Positions 1 through 11,990 of a stretch of DNA of 49,053 nucleotides are shown here, piece after piece. The position numbers and the translations under genes are program-made. Numbering within the stretch: position 1 is the first letter of the stretch; each line of letters starts with the position of its first letter. Under the pieces are notes generated by a model. The model searched no databases. It was not told the DNA's origin and saw nothing but the letters and a program-made list of their open reading frames with translations. This DNA is from Welwitschia mirabilis (taxonomy: Eukaryota > Gnetophyta > Gnetopsida > Welwitschiales): contig JBOZIK010000001.1 of NCBI GenBank assembly GCA_051453625.1, positions 115,975,875 through 116,024,927 of the forward strand, in the 5' to 3' direction.

Positions 1-373
1 ATAGTTCCAAACCTCTTCTTACAATTTCTTTTTGTTGATAATTGTTTTTTACTGATTCTTGTAAATTTTCCCTTTAAGCCATGTTAAGATTATCTTGTGT
101 TAACCATTAATCATGACTTGAGGTTATTAAATAAGAGAATTAAAACTAACCATGGTAATCAATTGTTCAACCCTCGGAGAGTGATACTCTTTATTGTAAG
201 ACCTAAGGTTATGGGACCAAATCTCCAAGAGGAAAAGGAAAATGTGACCTAATTTACCATTTTTTCCCTTGGTTATGTGTAACTAGATTGTGGGAAATTG
301 TTATGAAACAATAGTAAAGAAGATAACTTGAAATTCAGGTCTTGGTCACATCNNNNNNNNNNTGGCATTGCAT

Positions 374-507
374 CTTGGATTGTTTTGGTAATACATCTTG
401 AAATATTTTGAAAATGCATCTTGGATTTTTTTGGCAAACCATCTTAGATTATTGTTGTATTTCTTAGATTATTTTAACTATGAAATCTTGGATTGTTAAT
501 TGTATAT
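374..507. repeat. 23-bp minisatellite, about six units
   Basis: Six consecutive imperfect units, each opening with CTTGGAT, CTTGAAA or CTTAGAT, start at 374, 397, 420, 443, 463 and 487. Periods are 23, 23, 23, 20 and 24 bases. The right end decays gradually. The left side lies 11 bases from a 10-base N run, so the array may continue into that gap. No coding potential was seen. Confidence 0.7.
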
Positions 508-1147
508 AAAGATATTCTTGTAATTCTTGACCTTGTACTTAAGAATCCTATATGTACTTATTCCTGGTTATGAACTATATTATGAACTATGAAGATTATA
601 GTTCTCACATCATACTTGCATGTATAGGACCTGCTGCAAATGAAGATGCTGGAAAGATCTATGGTTGTATTAAAAAATAGAATAGATTTCATATACATGT
701 TATTATTTAATTGATACTTGAAAATNNNNNNNNNNNNNNNNNNNNNNNNNNNNNNNNNNGTTAAAATTAAAGGACCTAGGATGTGCTAGTAATTTGTGAT
801 ATTTATTAATATGATTTTATTCATGAGACTCAAGTTTATCTCAAAATAAGAATTGTTTATAGATTTATGAGTAATGTACTTATGTGCCTTTTGTTAAAGA
901 AAATTATGAATGTTTAAGTTATTTTCTCTTCCTTGTTGAATGTTATTTGAGACATAAATTTATAATTTTTCTTTACAGACTAATAAATTGTGATACATAT
1001 CTTAAGATATAATATGTTAAATTATAATAACTTGTAATTAAGCCCATAAGTTGTTTATGCTTTACCATGAAAATAATTCTATGTGTACACTTAGCTTAGA
1101 TGATTAAGTTAAGGGGGTTTTTAACATGAAGTCTTTAAAATTGAACG

Positions 1148-1272
1148 TCACATTTTGGTATTAAGAACTTTTAAGAGTTTAAGGTTGTAAAAAGGTGAAT
1201 GTTACATTTTGGTATTAGAGCAACTATAGTTTTTAGATGAAAAATTTAGGATGTTACATTTTGGTATTTAAA
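1148..1272 (+). repeat. Three spaced copies of an LTR-end/primer-site-like motif
   Basis: The string TTACATTTTGGTATTA, or a near match, occurs at about 1148, 1202 and 1253, roughly 50 bases apart. The middle copy reads TTTTGGTATTAGAGC, close to the plant primer-binding site TGGTATCAGAGC that pairs with the initiator Met tRNA. The preceding GTTACA or GTCACA resembles the CA end of a plant LTR. This may be the decayed 5' LTR/primer-site junction of an LTR retrotransposon, locally triplicated. No LTR pair or gag frame was recognised next to it, so the assignment is tentative. Confidence 0.4.
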
Positions 1273-1487
1273 TAAAAAATTTAGGATATTACAACTCACT
1301 TGGACTTAAGCAAAGGAAAGATTTCATCTCTCTAGCAATAAGAGATTTTCCTACTACATTTTGTACTCATGACTTACTTCTTTTCATATTTATTTAACTG
1401 CTCAAATTAATTATGGTCCTTAGACATGAAAGAATGGTTATAATTATAATCATATGAAGGATAAATCTTTGAAGAAATTATGGTATG

Positions 1488-1735
1488 ATTCTACTCTAAT
1501 TTATAAGTGTTTAAATAAAATTTGGCATACTCAACTCTCAGAGGAATCTTGGCATAATTTGTTTCTCTATAATTTGTGGTTTTCTGCTCCTCCTTAAATT
1601 CAATCTTTAGTTGATCCTTCTTAGTAGTGGACATCTTTATTTTTTAGGTTTTATACTTCTTTGTCCACATTGTAATGACGAATACTTCCTTGAGCACGTC
1701 TTTTGGTTTTGTTGGGTAGCTTCTTCTACTTGAAC
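1488..1735 (+). pseudogene. Decayed reverse-transcriptase zinc-binding (zf-RVT-like) region, LINE-type
   Basis: A plus-strand reading starting near 1488 contains a W-rich stretch ending LWFSAPP, then stops. After a frame change, 1662-1715 reads CPHCNDEYFLEHVFWFCW. The CxxC...H...C spacing with an H-V/L-F-x-x-C ending is the signature of the zinc-binding domain that follows reverse transcriptase in plant LINE-like elements. In-frame stops at 1596 and around 1620 show it is dead. A second, more damaged copy lies about 975 bases further on (2640-2692), with stops inside the motif. No reverse-transcriptase core was found upstream, so only the tail of an element survives. A chance match is possible because the motif is short. 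Confidence 0.4.
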
Positions 1736-2459
1736 ATGGACTAGATACTCTTTTGAATGGCATTAAGTTTGCAAGCTCTCATTGGCATTAGCGAATCTAG
1801 CAATCCTTTGCAATGGTAAAAATAGTCTTCTTTACAATACAGGATCTTATTTGAACTTTGAAAGCTTTAGAATAAAGGCATGTTTAGTAATGAGTTCTTC
1901 AGTTCTTTTCCTTTCTCTCCCAAACATTCTATTACATAGAGTATCAAGCTTCAAATTTTGTATGAGTGACTTGCTTTTTCTTCTGAGCTCTTCGTTTGAA
2001 GCTCTTCTCTAATTTATAATTTACATTGAATAATCTCATAATCTCTTCTTTGTTTGTTTGAAATATAAAAAAGTCCTTCCCCAACAACCAAAAAAAAAAC
2101 ACTAATTACCAAAAAAATAATATGCCAAATAAATAAAATAAATCTAGGGCCAAAATATTGATGTAAGATAAAGTAAAAAAATGGCTAGCCACCAAAATTA
2201 TATCTTAATTACAAAAAAGTATCAATTACTAAAAGTAATAAAGTTTCTTAATCTTACTATTCTACTAGTTCTTAAAATAAAATTAGAAGAAAAAACAATT
2301 TTGAAGATAATAAGTATAAAGAAGAAAGAAAAGGTAAAAGAATAAAGATAAAAATAATATATATGATTCCAAAATTCAGAACAAGTCTAAGTGTGAAACC
2401 AAGTTAAAATTAAAGGGGATTGTTAATACATTAAGTAAGCCAAATTAAACAATTATTAA
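1583..2459 (+). repeat. Long direct repeat, copy 1 (left of gap)
   Basis: This segment matches 2560-3400 almost base for base, with scattered substitutions and short indels. It includes the zf-RVT-like motif, a poly-A-rich stretch near 2090 and the shared end CCAAATTAAACAATTATTAA. It stops exactly where a 100-base N gap begins. The arrangement (sequence, gap, same sequence, then new sequence) suggests two overlapping contig ends or haplotypes rather than a true tandem duplication. Confidence 0.85.
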
Positions 2460-2559
2460 NNNNNNNNNNNNNNNNNNNNNNNNNNNNNNNNNNNNNNNNN
2501 NNNNNNNNNNNNNNNNNNNNNNNNNNNNNNNNNNNNNNNNNNNNNNNNNNNNNNNNNNN

Positions 2560-3400
2560 TCTACTCCTCCTTAAATTCAGTCTTTAGTTGATCCTTCTTA
2601 GTAGTGGGTATCTTTAATTTTTAGGTTTTATGCTTCTTTGTCCACATTGTAATGACGAATAATTCCTTGAGCACGTCTTTTAGTTTTGTTGGATAGCTTC
2701 TTCTACTTGAACATGGGCTAGACACTCTTTGGGATGGCATTAAGTTTGCAAGCTCTCATTGGCATTAGTGAACCTAGCAATCCTTTGCAATGGTAAAAAT
2801 AGTCTTCTTTAAAATGAAGTATCTTATTTGAACTATGAAAGCTTTAGAATAAAGGCATGTTTAGTAATGAGTTCTTCATCTCTTTCCCTTTCTCTTCCAA
2901 ACAATCTATTACATAGAGTATCAAGCTTCAAATTTTGTATGAGCGACTTGATTTTTCTTTTGATCTCTTCATTTGAAGCTCTTCTCTAGTTTGGAATTTA
3001 CATTGAATAATCTCATAATGTCTTCTTTATTTGTTTGAAATCCAACCAAAAAAAAAAAGCACTAATTACCAAAAAAAATAATATGTCAAATAATAAAATA
3101 AATCTAGAACTAAAATATTGATGTAAGATAAAGTAAAAAAATGGCTAGCCACCAAAATTACATCTTAATTATAAAAGTGATAAAGTTCCTTAATCTTTCT
3201 ATTCTACTAGTTCTTAAAATAAAATTAGAAGAGAAAACAATTTTGAAGATAATAAGTATAAAGAAGAAAGAAAAGTTAAAAGAATAAAGATAAAAATAAT
3301 ATATATGATTCCAAAGTTTTAAATAAGTCTAAGTGTGAAACCAAGTTAAAATTAAAGGGGATTGTTAATACATTAAGTAAGCCAAATTAAACAATTATTA
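2560..3400 (+). repeat. Long direct repeat, copy 2 (right of gap)
   Basis: The second copy begins at the first base after the 100-base gap at 2460-2559, inside sequence homologous to position 1583. It runs to ACAATTATTAAC and then continues into unique sequence. It lacks a short stretch near 3040-3055 that copy 1 carries. Any coding trace is more damaged than in copy 1. Confidence 0.85.
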
Positions 3401-4917
3401 ACTTAGTTAACAGAATACAACATGACATGTTTCCTTTTATTTTCAAAAGATGCAATCAATGTGACTTGAAGAAATATTCGACAAGGAATATCATTTGTTT
3501 CATATATGATATTGAAGAAAAAGAAACATTTCAAACTCAAATAAAGTATGATGAATCAGTTGAAGTCACACAAACATAAGTCTAACGCATAGGTAGGTGG
3601 TTTGTCTGTGAGCCACCTAAGTAAAATAGTAGCATTTGTAATAATGTTTTATTCTTAAATCATTAATTATGTAATTACTTTGATAGAATTTGAAATATGT
3701 TAAAAATAATAGTGTTTTTTACTTTATATTTTTCTTATTCAAAAAATAATTTAATCTCTTGTACTTAATTCTAACATCATAATAGATCATTCCTACTCCA
3801 AATTCCTACCATAACAATGTTAAATATCTTGTGTTTATAATGTATAAAGACCTTAACTAAAGTGTTTAAAAAGATTTATTGATAAAGAAAACCTTTTAGG
3901 ATTTACATTTCAATATCCAAGTATAATTAATATTGAGTAATAATTGTTTAACATGTCTATCCATTATTGTAAGAGGCTTGAATTTTAATTTGCAACTTTT
4001 GGCATGTAATTAAAGAATGAACTAAGGTATAAGATAAAACAGACATTCTTCAAACCTTTGCAAAACATAGGCTGACCACTTAATAACCTTAGAGAAAAGG
4101 CTTAAAAGATAGATCTCTTTTATAGATCATTAAGTTAGACCATCTTCCATGTTGAATATTGTGTATGATTCAAAAAGCTAATTTGGATGATGACATAATA
4201 AAGATGATGTTCTTTTAGTAGAATGTTTCTCTTTCTATCAAGTATTTTACTATGATTTAATTCTTTTTGAATGATTTAATGAAGATTTTTCCTTTATTTT
4301 CATAATAATAATGATGAATCATTACAAATATAATTCAAAATCACCTTAAATTGATCTAAATACAATGGAAAACCATCATGCTTTACTACACTTATGTTAA
4401 TAATAGCAAAATGAATAACTCCAAGAATAATAAGGTATAAAAGGAGAAGGAAAGATTTCAGATGAAATTCTTTAATACTTTTAAAAAATATAAAACAAAC
4501 ATCCAAAATACATATGTGTAGCATAAATAAGAGCTTTAAAAAGGGAACAGTAATAATGAAGTACTTCAATATTAGTTAAATGAAACACATGTATACGTTA
4601 NNNNNNNNNNNNNNNNNNNNNNNNNNNNNNNNNNNNNNNNNNNNNNNNNNNNNNNNNNNNNNNNNNNNNNNNNNNNNNNNNNNNNNNNNNNNNNNNNNNN
4701 ACGTTACTTGGTTTAAAGGGAAGAAAGCTTAAATTTAATAAATGAAAAGATAAATGCCCTAAATGAAGCATGCAACATCAGCAATGAACTTTATGCTTAA
4801 TGTAAGGAGTTGTATTGAAGGTTAAGTCCTATCTCTAAATTAGTAATTCTTTCTAAGCTAGATCAACCTACATAACTAGAAGAAGTTATTGAAGGATCTA
4901 CTAAACTAGCTACCATA

Positions 4918-4997
4918 GAAGTAGAGTAAGATGTTAAGCAAATTCCTAAAGTAACCACAAGAAGTAGAATAAGATGTTAAGCAAATTCCTAAAGTAA
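4918..4997 (+). repeat. Two-copy 43-bp tandem duplication
   Basis: Copies begin GAAGTAGAGTAAGATGTTAA at 4918 and GAAGTAGAATAAGATGTTAA at 4961, and both end in CTAAAGTAA. They are nearly identical, so the duplication is recent. Confidence 0.85.
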
Positions 4998-5197
4998 AAA
5001 TGAGGTAATTTTTCAAGTCTTATGTGTAATTTTACTATATAACAACTTTTTCATAATTTTTATCTATAGAAATGCCTTATAAGTATCATACTTTACTAAA
5101 TAATAAAAGACGAAGGTTATGTAAAAGCACTTGTCTTTATATTATGTTCTAACTTCATTTAGGGATGAAACAAGCCATTAACACAAAACAAATACTT

Positions 5198-5277
5198 AAA
5201 AAAGCTATCTTTCTAAAGGAAACAATATTGATTATCAAAAAAGTTATCTTTCTAAAGGAAACAATATTGATTATCAA
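5198..5277 (+). repeat. Two-copy 39-bp tandem duplication
   Basis: The unit containing TATCTTTCTAAAGGAAACAA, followed by a TATTGATTATCAAA ending, occurs at 5198 and 5237. One substitution is visible between copies (GCTATC versus GTTATC). Confidence 0.85.
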
Positions 5278-5910
5278 AGAAATCATTTGATCATTTAAAT
5301 GAAATAAATTTGAGGCCAAAGTATCCAAGTAAGATGAAATAACAAAATGGTTAGCAGAGAAAAATATACTTTAATAAAGAAGATACTGAAAAAAATAAAA
5401 GTGGTGAATTTCCTTAACTTTAATATAGTATTAGTTTCTAAAAATAGAATTAGAAGATCAAATAATTTTAAAGACAAAGAAGAAAGATAAATTAAAAAGG
5501 ATAAATTTCAAAATAATCTAAATCAATTAAAAATTTAAAGTAACTCTAAGTGTTAAACCAAATTAAAATTGAAGGGCGGTATTAACAAGTTAACTAAAGC
5601 AACTTAAGTAGTTTTCAATTTGATTAATAAAACACAGTATGACAGTTTTTATTTCACTTCCAAAAGATGCAATCTTTCTACCTAATAAAAGATTATAAGA
5701 TGAAGGTCATCCATTTCAAACATAATACTAAGACAAAGTATGATGAAACACTTAAAGTCACACAAACCTAAGTCTAAGAATACTATCATTGGTAATGATG
5801 TCTCATTCTTTATTAGTAATTTTTTAATTACTTTAATAGTGTTTGGAATATGTTAAAATTGAATTCTTTACTTCTTATTCAACTATTTTTTAGTTCTTAT
5901 CAAATCTTAA

Positions 5911-6115
5911 GATACCACTTTCCTGATTCTATAACATAATAAAGAGTTATACGTTATTCAATTGTTTAATTTTCATGATGTTTTTGATCATGTTCCAAAA
6001 TGTAAGTATTTGAAACTTCTTAAAAAGACCACGATACCACCTTCCTCATACTATAACATAAATAAAGAGTTATATGTTATTTAGTTGTTTAATTTTCATG
6101 ACGTTTTCGATATGT
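5911..6115 (+). repeat. Diverged ~122-bp tandem duplication
   Basis: Copies begin GATACCAC at 5911 and 6033. Both carry a CTATAACATAA-like string, AAAGAGTTATA, a TTAATTTTCATGA string and GTTTTTGAT or GTTTTCGAT in the same order. Divergence is clear, so this is older than the two duplications upstream. Confidence 0.75.
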
Positions 6116-6753
6116 TGTTTCTTGAGATGAATTTGATGAGAGTTAATTGAATAGAGTAATTTATCGCTAAAAAGTACAATAGCTTAATGCTTTCATAATG
6201 CAAGGAAGGATGAAATCATTAATATTCTAGTATGGAAACACATCAAGCCTCATAATTACTAGATTAACACTTTAATATTACTGTGACTATCTTATTCGTG
6301 GCAGTAAAAAAAAGTTCCCATTTCCTATGTTGAAGACCTTATTTATTTTTTAAATGTAGTTAATGTTATAGATTAATAACAAAAGGGGATAAAGTAATTT
6401 TCCTTGTTCTTGCTTTCTAGTTCTTGCTTTCAGATGATAACATCAGAATTTACTTTTTGATAAGTTTATATCTCATTAAGTTACCTCTGACTTTTATAAT
6501 ACTAACATCCATGTTTCAAATGTTTCAGAAAATTAAATGAGAGAATTTCCCTTCAAAAAGAGAGGATTTTGCTAATCAAATAAGAATTGTGTAAAGAATT
6601 TCGCTAACCAAATAAGAATTATGGGAAAAGTTAAATCTCTAATGTGTGGTGTAACGAATCTGTAGAAAGCTTAACGCCCGTCTAATATGCTCTTAATCCC
6701 AGAAAAATACCACGTGATGCATCTTCTTAGATGATAAGCCGGTTTGATGGGCC

Positions 6754-7776
6754 CTACGAAGATGGGTTGACGAAGCGGCAGTCGAGCCGGCCCTGCCCTT
6801 GCTCGCCAGTAAGCACTCCGACGCTGCCATCCTCACCATTGAGCGAGCAATGCGCTGAAGAAGGCCTTCTCGTCCTTTACTAACTTAAACACAACTTGTC
6901 TCAGGGACCTATGGCTGCTTTCAGCCCAAAGAGTCTTGGTTTGAATGAAACACGCCCTTGCCATGCACGAGATTACGGAAGTAGGCGTTGTCGAAGCGAT
7001 TTGAAGCGGAGTCGAGGAATGCCCCCGCAGAGTTCTTGGAGTTGTGTAAGGGACAGAGCGACATGAGAGAGTTGGCGAAGGGGAGATGGATGAAGGGATC
7101 GATGGACTGGGTTGAAGAAGCGCAGCATCGACTCAAAGGAAGAGTAGTGTGAGAATCGAAGGGTGTGGCCTCCGGACAGAGCAACCGTGTCTTTCTCTGA
7201 TCAGTCCTCTCTTTGCGAGTGCCCTCTTCATAACACTCACGTTGAACAACGGCTCTGGGAGATCCCTCGTCTCCTCCGCCCGCGACTCCACTCCGTCTCT
7301 TCTTCCCTTCTCCACCTCCCACCTCGGTCGTCCCGTTAACTCAACCACGTCTCTTGCCGATATCGCCACGATGTCTGCGCAGAAGAAGGTGCGGAGGAAC
7401 GCGGACTCCAGTCGTGAGTTGGCGTCGTCGATGACGTGGAATGACCTCAACGACACATTTGTTGGCCCGGATTGCTGCCCTGCACTGCCGTAACCACAGA
7501 ATATTCGGATGAATTCCGTTAAGGTGGCGGAAAAAGAAGAGAAACGTGTGGGTTAAAAAGAAATACTTAGTTGAAGAAGTCAAGGAAATGCACGCGGGGA
7601 ATGCGCGCAGGCACTTCGGAGTCGTAAAGGGTGGCGTTCTTTACGACGTCTCTGATGATCTTCTCCGCAGACGGGCATGTGTTTTTGTAATAATCGAAAT
7701 TCAGTGTTGCTGCTGCTCCTCTCACTGCGCGTATCATCAGCATCTTTAGCGTAAGCATAGGAAGGAATTACGCCAT
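6754..7776 (-). pseudogene. Class III peroxidase pseudogene, intron retained
   Basis: The minus strand reads through the whole peroxidase family layout but is broken many times. The ATG is at 7774-7776 and codon 3 is a TAA (7768-7770). Exon 1 then reads through YYKNTCPSAEKII to HFLDFF, where the intact gene has HFHDCF, so the distal catalytic His and a Cys are lost. The last exon-1 codon is TAA (7567-7569), directly before a preserved GT donor. Exon 2 lacks the GCDGS block and about 15 further residues. A 1-base insertion near 7201, a 5-base deletion near 7110 and a 1-base insertion near 6934 shift the frame three times. Proximal His is still readable in SGGHTL, but Cys196 is Tyr and Asp266 of the SDQ motif is Asn. 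Four of the eight structural cysteines are gone. Retention of the intron and of an upstream TATA box shows a DNA-level duplicate, not a retrocopy. Its closest visible relative is the intact gene at 25204-26278, in the opposite orientation. Confidence 0.93.
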
Positions 7777-7855
7777 CGCATTCTTGATGTTGGCCTTCTT
7801 GATTGATACGAAGAGAATGAGATGAGAAGGTGCCGTGCGTGTGCGGGGTTGTCAT

Positions 7856-7862
7856 ATTTATA
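7856..7862 (-). promoter_or_regulatory. TATA box of the peroxidase pseudogene
   Basis: The minus strand reads CCATATAAATATG here, with TATAAAT 80 bases upstream of the pseudogene ATG. The intact copy has TATAAAT 91 bases upstream of its ATG, so the core promoter was copied with the gene. Whether it is still used cannot be told from sequence. Confidence 0.6.
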
Positions 7863-8099
7863 TGGATCTGCGTTGTCTGTTTTGGAAAGGATTGGTGGGA
7901 ATGAAGAGTAGATGCGAATAAAAGAAATTGAGAGAATGAGGTGATGATCTTCGATGACAAACACGGAGGTCCGGGCCATCCATCGTTGCTTAGCAGAGTT
8001 GTCTTCGCAAACTAAACAACCCGTTGATGCGGTGACTGTGCTACGCTACGTTTCTTTGGTTGGTTAGGGTTTCTAGAGGCAGAAGCCAAAGTTAGTGTA

Positions 8100-11040
8100 G
8101 GGTGGTGAGTAGAAGGATTTCTTTCAAGGAAAGTAACTACTTTGCTCTTTCTGGCATGTTGTTTATATGGTAAAGCGGCTTTTATATGAGAACATGTTAT
8201 TTATGAGAACATAATTGTACGTAGAATACTTATGCTAAAATTGAATGTGTTTGTATTTGGTCAATAGGAACGTAATTCATTTAGGAGGTCATGTGATTGA
8301 CAATGCTCATAATTATAACTTATCTTTATAAGATTTTGTTTTTATAATTATCAAGATAAGATAAGCTGACATAACTTTTACATTCATTGATTCAAACTTT
8401 ATCACATGACATTAAATGGATATGAAATAATTAAAATCTCTATCTATCATTCCATATGATATACTTAAAGGAGTAGAAATGCATTCATAAGGGGAGCTCT
8501 ATAATCTAGTTTCATAAAGGAAAAATAATTTATGTTGTCATAAAGTTAGTTTTTATAACCAATTAACACATTGCTAATTTAATAGAATATTTTACTAGAA
8601 ATAAATCGATTATATTATTAAGAAGTCAATGGCTTTATGCCTTTTTTAACCATGAAATATACACATAAAAAACCTATTCCATTGAATATAAAAGTACCCT
8701 AAATACATACTCTACATATATCTAATATTTAGCTAAGAAATATCTATCAGTATTGCTTTTGGCAAAGGGAATGAGCATTAAGCAACATCAGTTACTCTTA
8801 AACATTTATGTTGACCTTCGATAAAGACAACATAAATTATTGTTTCAAAAATCAATGTTAACCATTAACCCAATAATTAGCATGTCTCACTTAACTGAAA
8901 CTTTTNNNNNNNNNNTTTTCATCTGGAGATATATGCATTGATTATTCTCTTAATAGTCAATGTTAACCTTTTAGTCAACTTTCCAAGTTAGCTTTAATTA
9001 AGGTCAACATAAATGATCAATAATAGTTAGTATTAGTTAGTGCTTATTCCATTGTATAGAAGATAGTATTGATACATGTCTCTCAACCAAATGTTGGATA
9101 TACACAACGTATATATTTAGGCTAGTGATTACGAGTCATTAATTCATGTAATAAAATGTCATGAGGATATTGTAGTTGTAAGTCCTTAAATAATGTGTTT
9201 TCTCTCATAGAAATGAATGATAGTGTTTATTCTATAAATCTTTCCTTATGTGTAAAGTTATGGAATACCTTTTCATCTTTTACTTTTAAAATATTATTTA
9301 AAAAATGTAAATAGTTAAAGGATAAATGAAATTTGCTATATAAATCTATAATTAGCATAATTGAATAATTAAGAAAGCACTATTGAAAAGAATGACAACT
9401 ACTTTAGAACGCATAACATTTGTAAGTTCATTACAATTAATTCTTCAGATGTGGATTACCTAATGAGAGATGAAATCTTGCATAGGTAGTGCTTTAGACT
9501 TCTAAGTTTGTAAGGCCTTGCTCATTTCTTATCTGCTTTTCCCACTTGTATTCCTTAATTTTTTCCCCTATATCTTTTTTCTGGAAAAGTGATGTAATAA
9601 TTTCAATGCTTAAAAATACTTTAGAGAAATTGACATATTCTTCACATCACTCTTGGAGCAATGTTAATTTATGTTTTTAAAAGGACCATTCCTTAAGATT
9701 TATGAAAGGATAAACCCCATACAAGCTAGAGGGAAGTTGTCTAGTTCAACCATTAGGAAATCAAGTAACATGTCATTAAATGAACTCTTGTGTATGTATT
9801 AAACTCAACCATGACATATGATGAAACACTAGGAGGATTTATTCCTACATGATGAACTATGATCTTATTAATGCTTATGGAACCATTGACTAACCCGTTT
9901 GTAGCCCATATGTTCATTGTTAGCATCACCCTTACATCCTCACATATAAGATGCTCTTATTGAAGTTCTCCCTCGTTATCATCATATGTAGTTGGATCTC
10001 GTATTTCCCTTCAAAAACCTTCAATTTCCTAGTCATGTCATTATTTGTTTTTTGTAAGTTAGATACATGGATAACTAGATTTTCCCTTATGATAGATGGA
10101 AATAAAAGCTACATTAAAATTCAACCTTATTCTATTATGTTCCATTTCACATTATGCTTGATTAAGCGATAACTACTAAGATCTATAAAAATTCTTCACA
10201 TAATCTCCCCCCATCATTTTACATAGTTTCTTACCCATGTTGTTGATTAGATTTAATACCATTCATTGTACTGTTAAAGTGGTTTTCTAATATATTTTAA
10301 TAAATTTGTTGTAAAGGGTTCTTTCTTAAATTAAGGTTTCCCTTTATTAATTTTTTTCCTCTATTGTATGATGAGGAATTACTTTTAATGGAATAATAAA
10401 TGGTATACTAATATGTTGAGAGATCTAATGTTTATGTTATCTAAAATTAGAAAAACAAATGATGCTATTACTTCTAGATTAATTCATTTCCCTTTGAATC
10501 TTTTGTTTCTTATAGTGTCTTTAGCACCTTTCTAAATCATAATTCATTTGTGTTCCTCTTTGGCATTCGTCACAAGCATCCTTGGGTAATAAAATAATAT
10601 TTTGTAAAAGAAATTAAAATTTGAATTTAGTATTTCAAAATGTAAATCCATTCATAAATACTACACCTAATGAGATATATTATTACTTATTATAGTAGCT
10701 TTTTGGAAATTTTTAATTTAAGATAAGTAAATTACTTAAGTCATTAAAATAAATCTAATTTTTATGCTAAATATTTATTATTTTATATTTTTTAATACAT
10801 TTTACATAGGGGGCATAAAATAAAAAGGATATGTTTGGTAATGGAATCAAAATATTCACTTCCTCTAGAATTTTTAATTAATTAAATTAATTGGGGTAAT
10901 ATCTTGTAATTTACTATTTTACTAAATATTTGTGCATACTACAGAGATATCTAAAAATATGCGAAGCATATTGCGTATTCAATATAATTTTGGTATTTTT
11001 TTATAATTTCAATATTATATACTTTTTAATATTGACCTTT
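8100..11040. other. AT-rich intergenic stretch, nothing recognised
   Basis: No gene, RNA gene or intact transposon was recognised on either strand. One 10-base N run lies at 8906-8915. The longest plus-strand frame (9951-10172) has no family motif and no coding-like composition. Confidence 0.55.
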
Positions 11041-11072
11041 TCTTCACTGATTATTTCCTAATAAAAAGATAG

Positions 11073-11270
11073 TGTGAGTAGATTCTTTAGTATATTATTA
11101 TTATTATGTATCAAATAGAGCTTTCTAAGTTTTAATTATGTCTTTTTTTAGTGATCATTTCTAGAGGAATATACTCTCTAAGCACATTCTTTAGTGTATT
11201 ATTATTATGTATTAAATACAGCTTCTTAAGGTTTAATTTAATCTCTTTTTCATTGATTATCTCTTAAAAT
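11073..11270 (+). repeat. Diverged ~105-bp tandem duplication
   Basis: Two copies carry ATTCTTTAG, then a TATT-rich run, ATGTAT, AAATA, AGCTT and AAGTTTTAATT or AAGGTTTAATT in the same order, starting near 11080 and 11186. Both end in a TCTTTTT...GAT string. The first copy has one extra ATT triplet. Confidence 0.65.
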
Positions 11271-11295
11271 AATATAGAGACTGAATACTTTAATG

Positions 11296-11990
11296 TAATT
11301 CCTTTTATGTTTAGTGGTAAGGCTAATTAGTTTTTCCCTTCAAAAAGGATTTTTTTAATTAAAAAAAATCATAAGATGTAAAAATAAAATAATTTAAAAT
11401 AACCATTCTTAGAGTAACTAATAAATAAGAACATACAGTGTAAACACATCATTGTACATCCTTTATGTTGATTAGTAAGTCTAATTAATTTTTTTAAAAA
11501 GATTTTTTTAGTAGTTAGACAATAAAATGAAAGAAAAATTAAAATAGTCTAATATTAAAAAAATCTATAGTAAGTACTAAATATGGATATATAGTCTTAT
11601 CCCATCAATGTAATTCCTTTTATCTTAAATAGTAAGTGTAGTTAATTTTCCTTAAAAAGAGTTTTTCCCCTTTTGGTTGATGGGATTTAAGGAGAGGGGA
11701 CTAGACAGTAAAAATTAAAGATAAAACTAAAACAACATAAGACATGCTTGAGAAATTAATTTCCATTGAATAGTAGGCTATTTTTCTAAATTTTTTATTA
11801 CATCTAAGTAGGCGCTATAATAGTTAGGAACTACTCTTATGACTTTGTGGTTATGAGTTCAAATCTTGATATAGTATTTCAATCCAAAAAATTTAATTTT
11901 TTGAAAGAAAAAAGTTTTTTTGGCTAAACAATAAAAATAAAAGATAAAAATAAAATAATCTAATATAATCTTAAAAGATAATGTTACAAA
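11296..11990 (+). repeat. Array of degenerate ~155-bp repeats
   Basis: At least three degenerate units start near 11299, 11458 and 11609. Each carries a TCCTTTTATNTT-like string, a TAGTAAG motif, a CTAATTA-like string, an oligo-T block with AAAAAG, and a later AATAAAA-rich stretch. A fourth, partial unit follows the tRNA-like fragment at 11810-11885. No coding potential was seen. This looks like an old tandem array or nested copies of one small element. Confidence 0.45.
11810..11885 (+). repeat. tRNA-like (SINE-like) fragment
   Basis: The stretch reads CTCTTATGACTTTGTGG followed by TTATGAGTTCAAATCTTG, which resembles the anticodon-arm to T-arm half of a tRNA with a degenerate B box (GGTTCRAANCC). 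The same pattern recurs at 15481-15530 and 21775-21825. No complete tRNA cloverleaf can be drawn, so a decayed tRNA-derived SINE is more likely than a tRNA gene. Confidence 0.35.

Larger units (their letters stand above)
3401..6660. other. AT-rich gene-free stretch with short tandem duplications
   Basis: No supported gene was seen. The stretch contains three local tandem duplications (listed separately) and one 100-base N gap at 4601-4700. The gap flanks share ACGTTA. Open frames here are short, AT-rich and without recognisable motifs. Confidence 0.6.

Noticed and set aside
4300-4569. 89-codon hydrophobic minus frame
   Set aside because: Its Leu/Ile/Phe richness follows from AT-rich composition; there is no signal, motif or conserved neighbour.
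7149-7493. Plus-strand frame of 114 codons over the pseudogene
   Set aside because: It is the antisense of the peroxidase pseudogene; the minus strand carries all family motifs.
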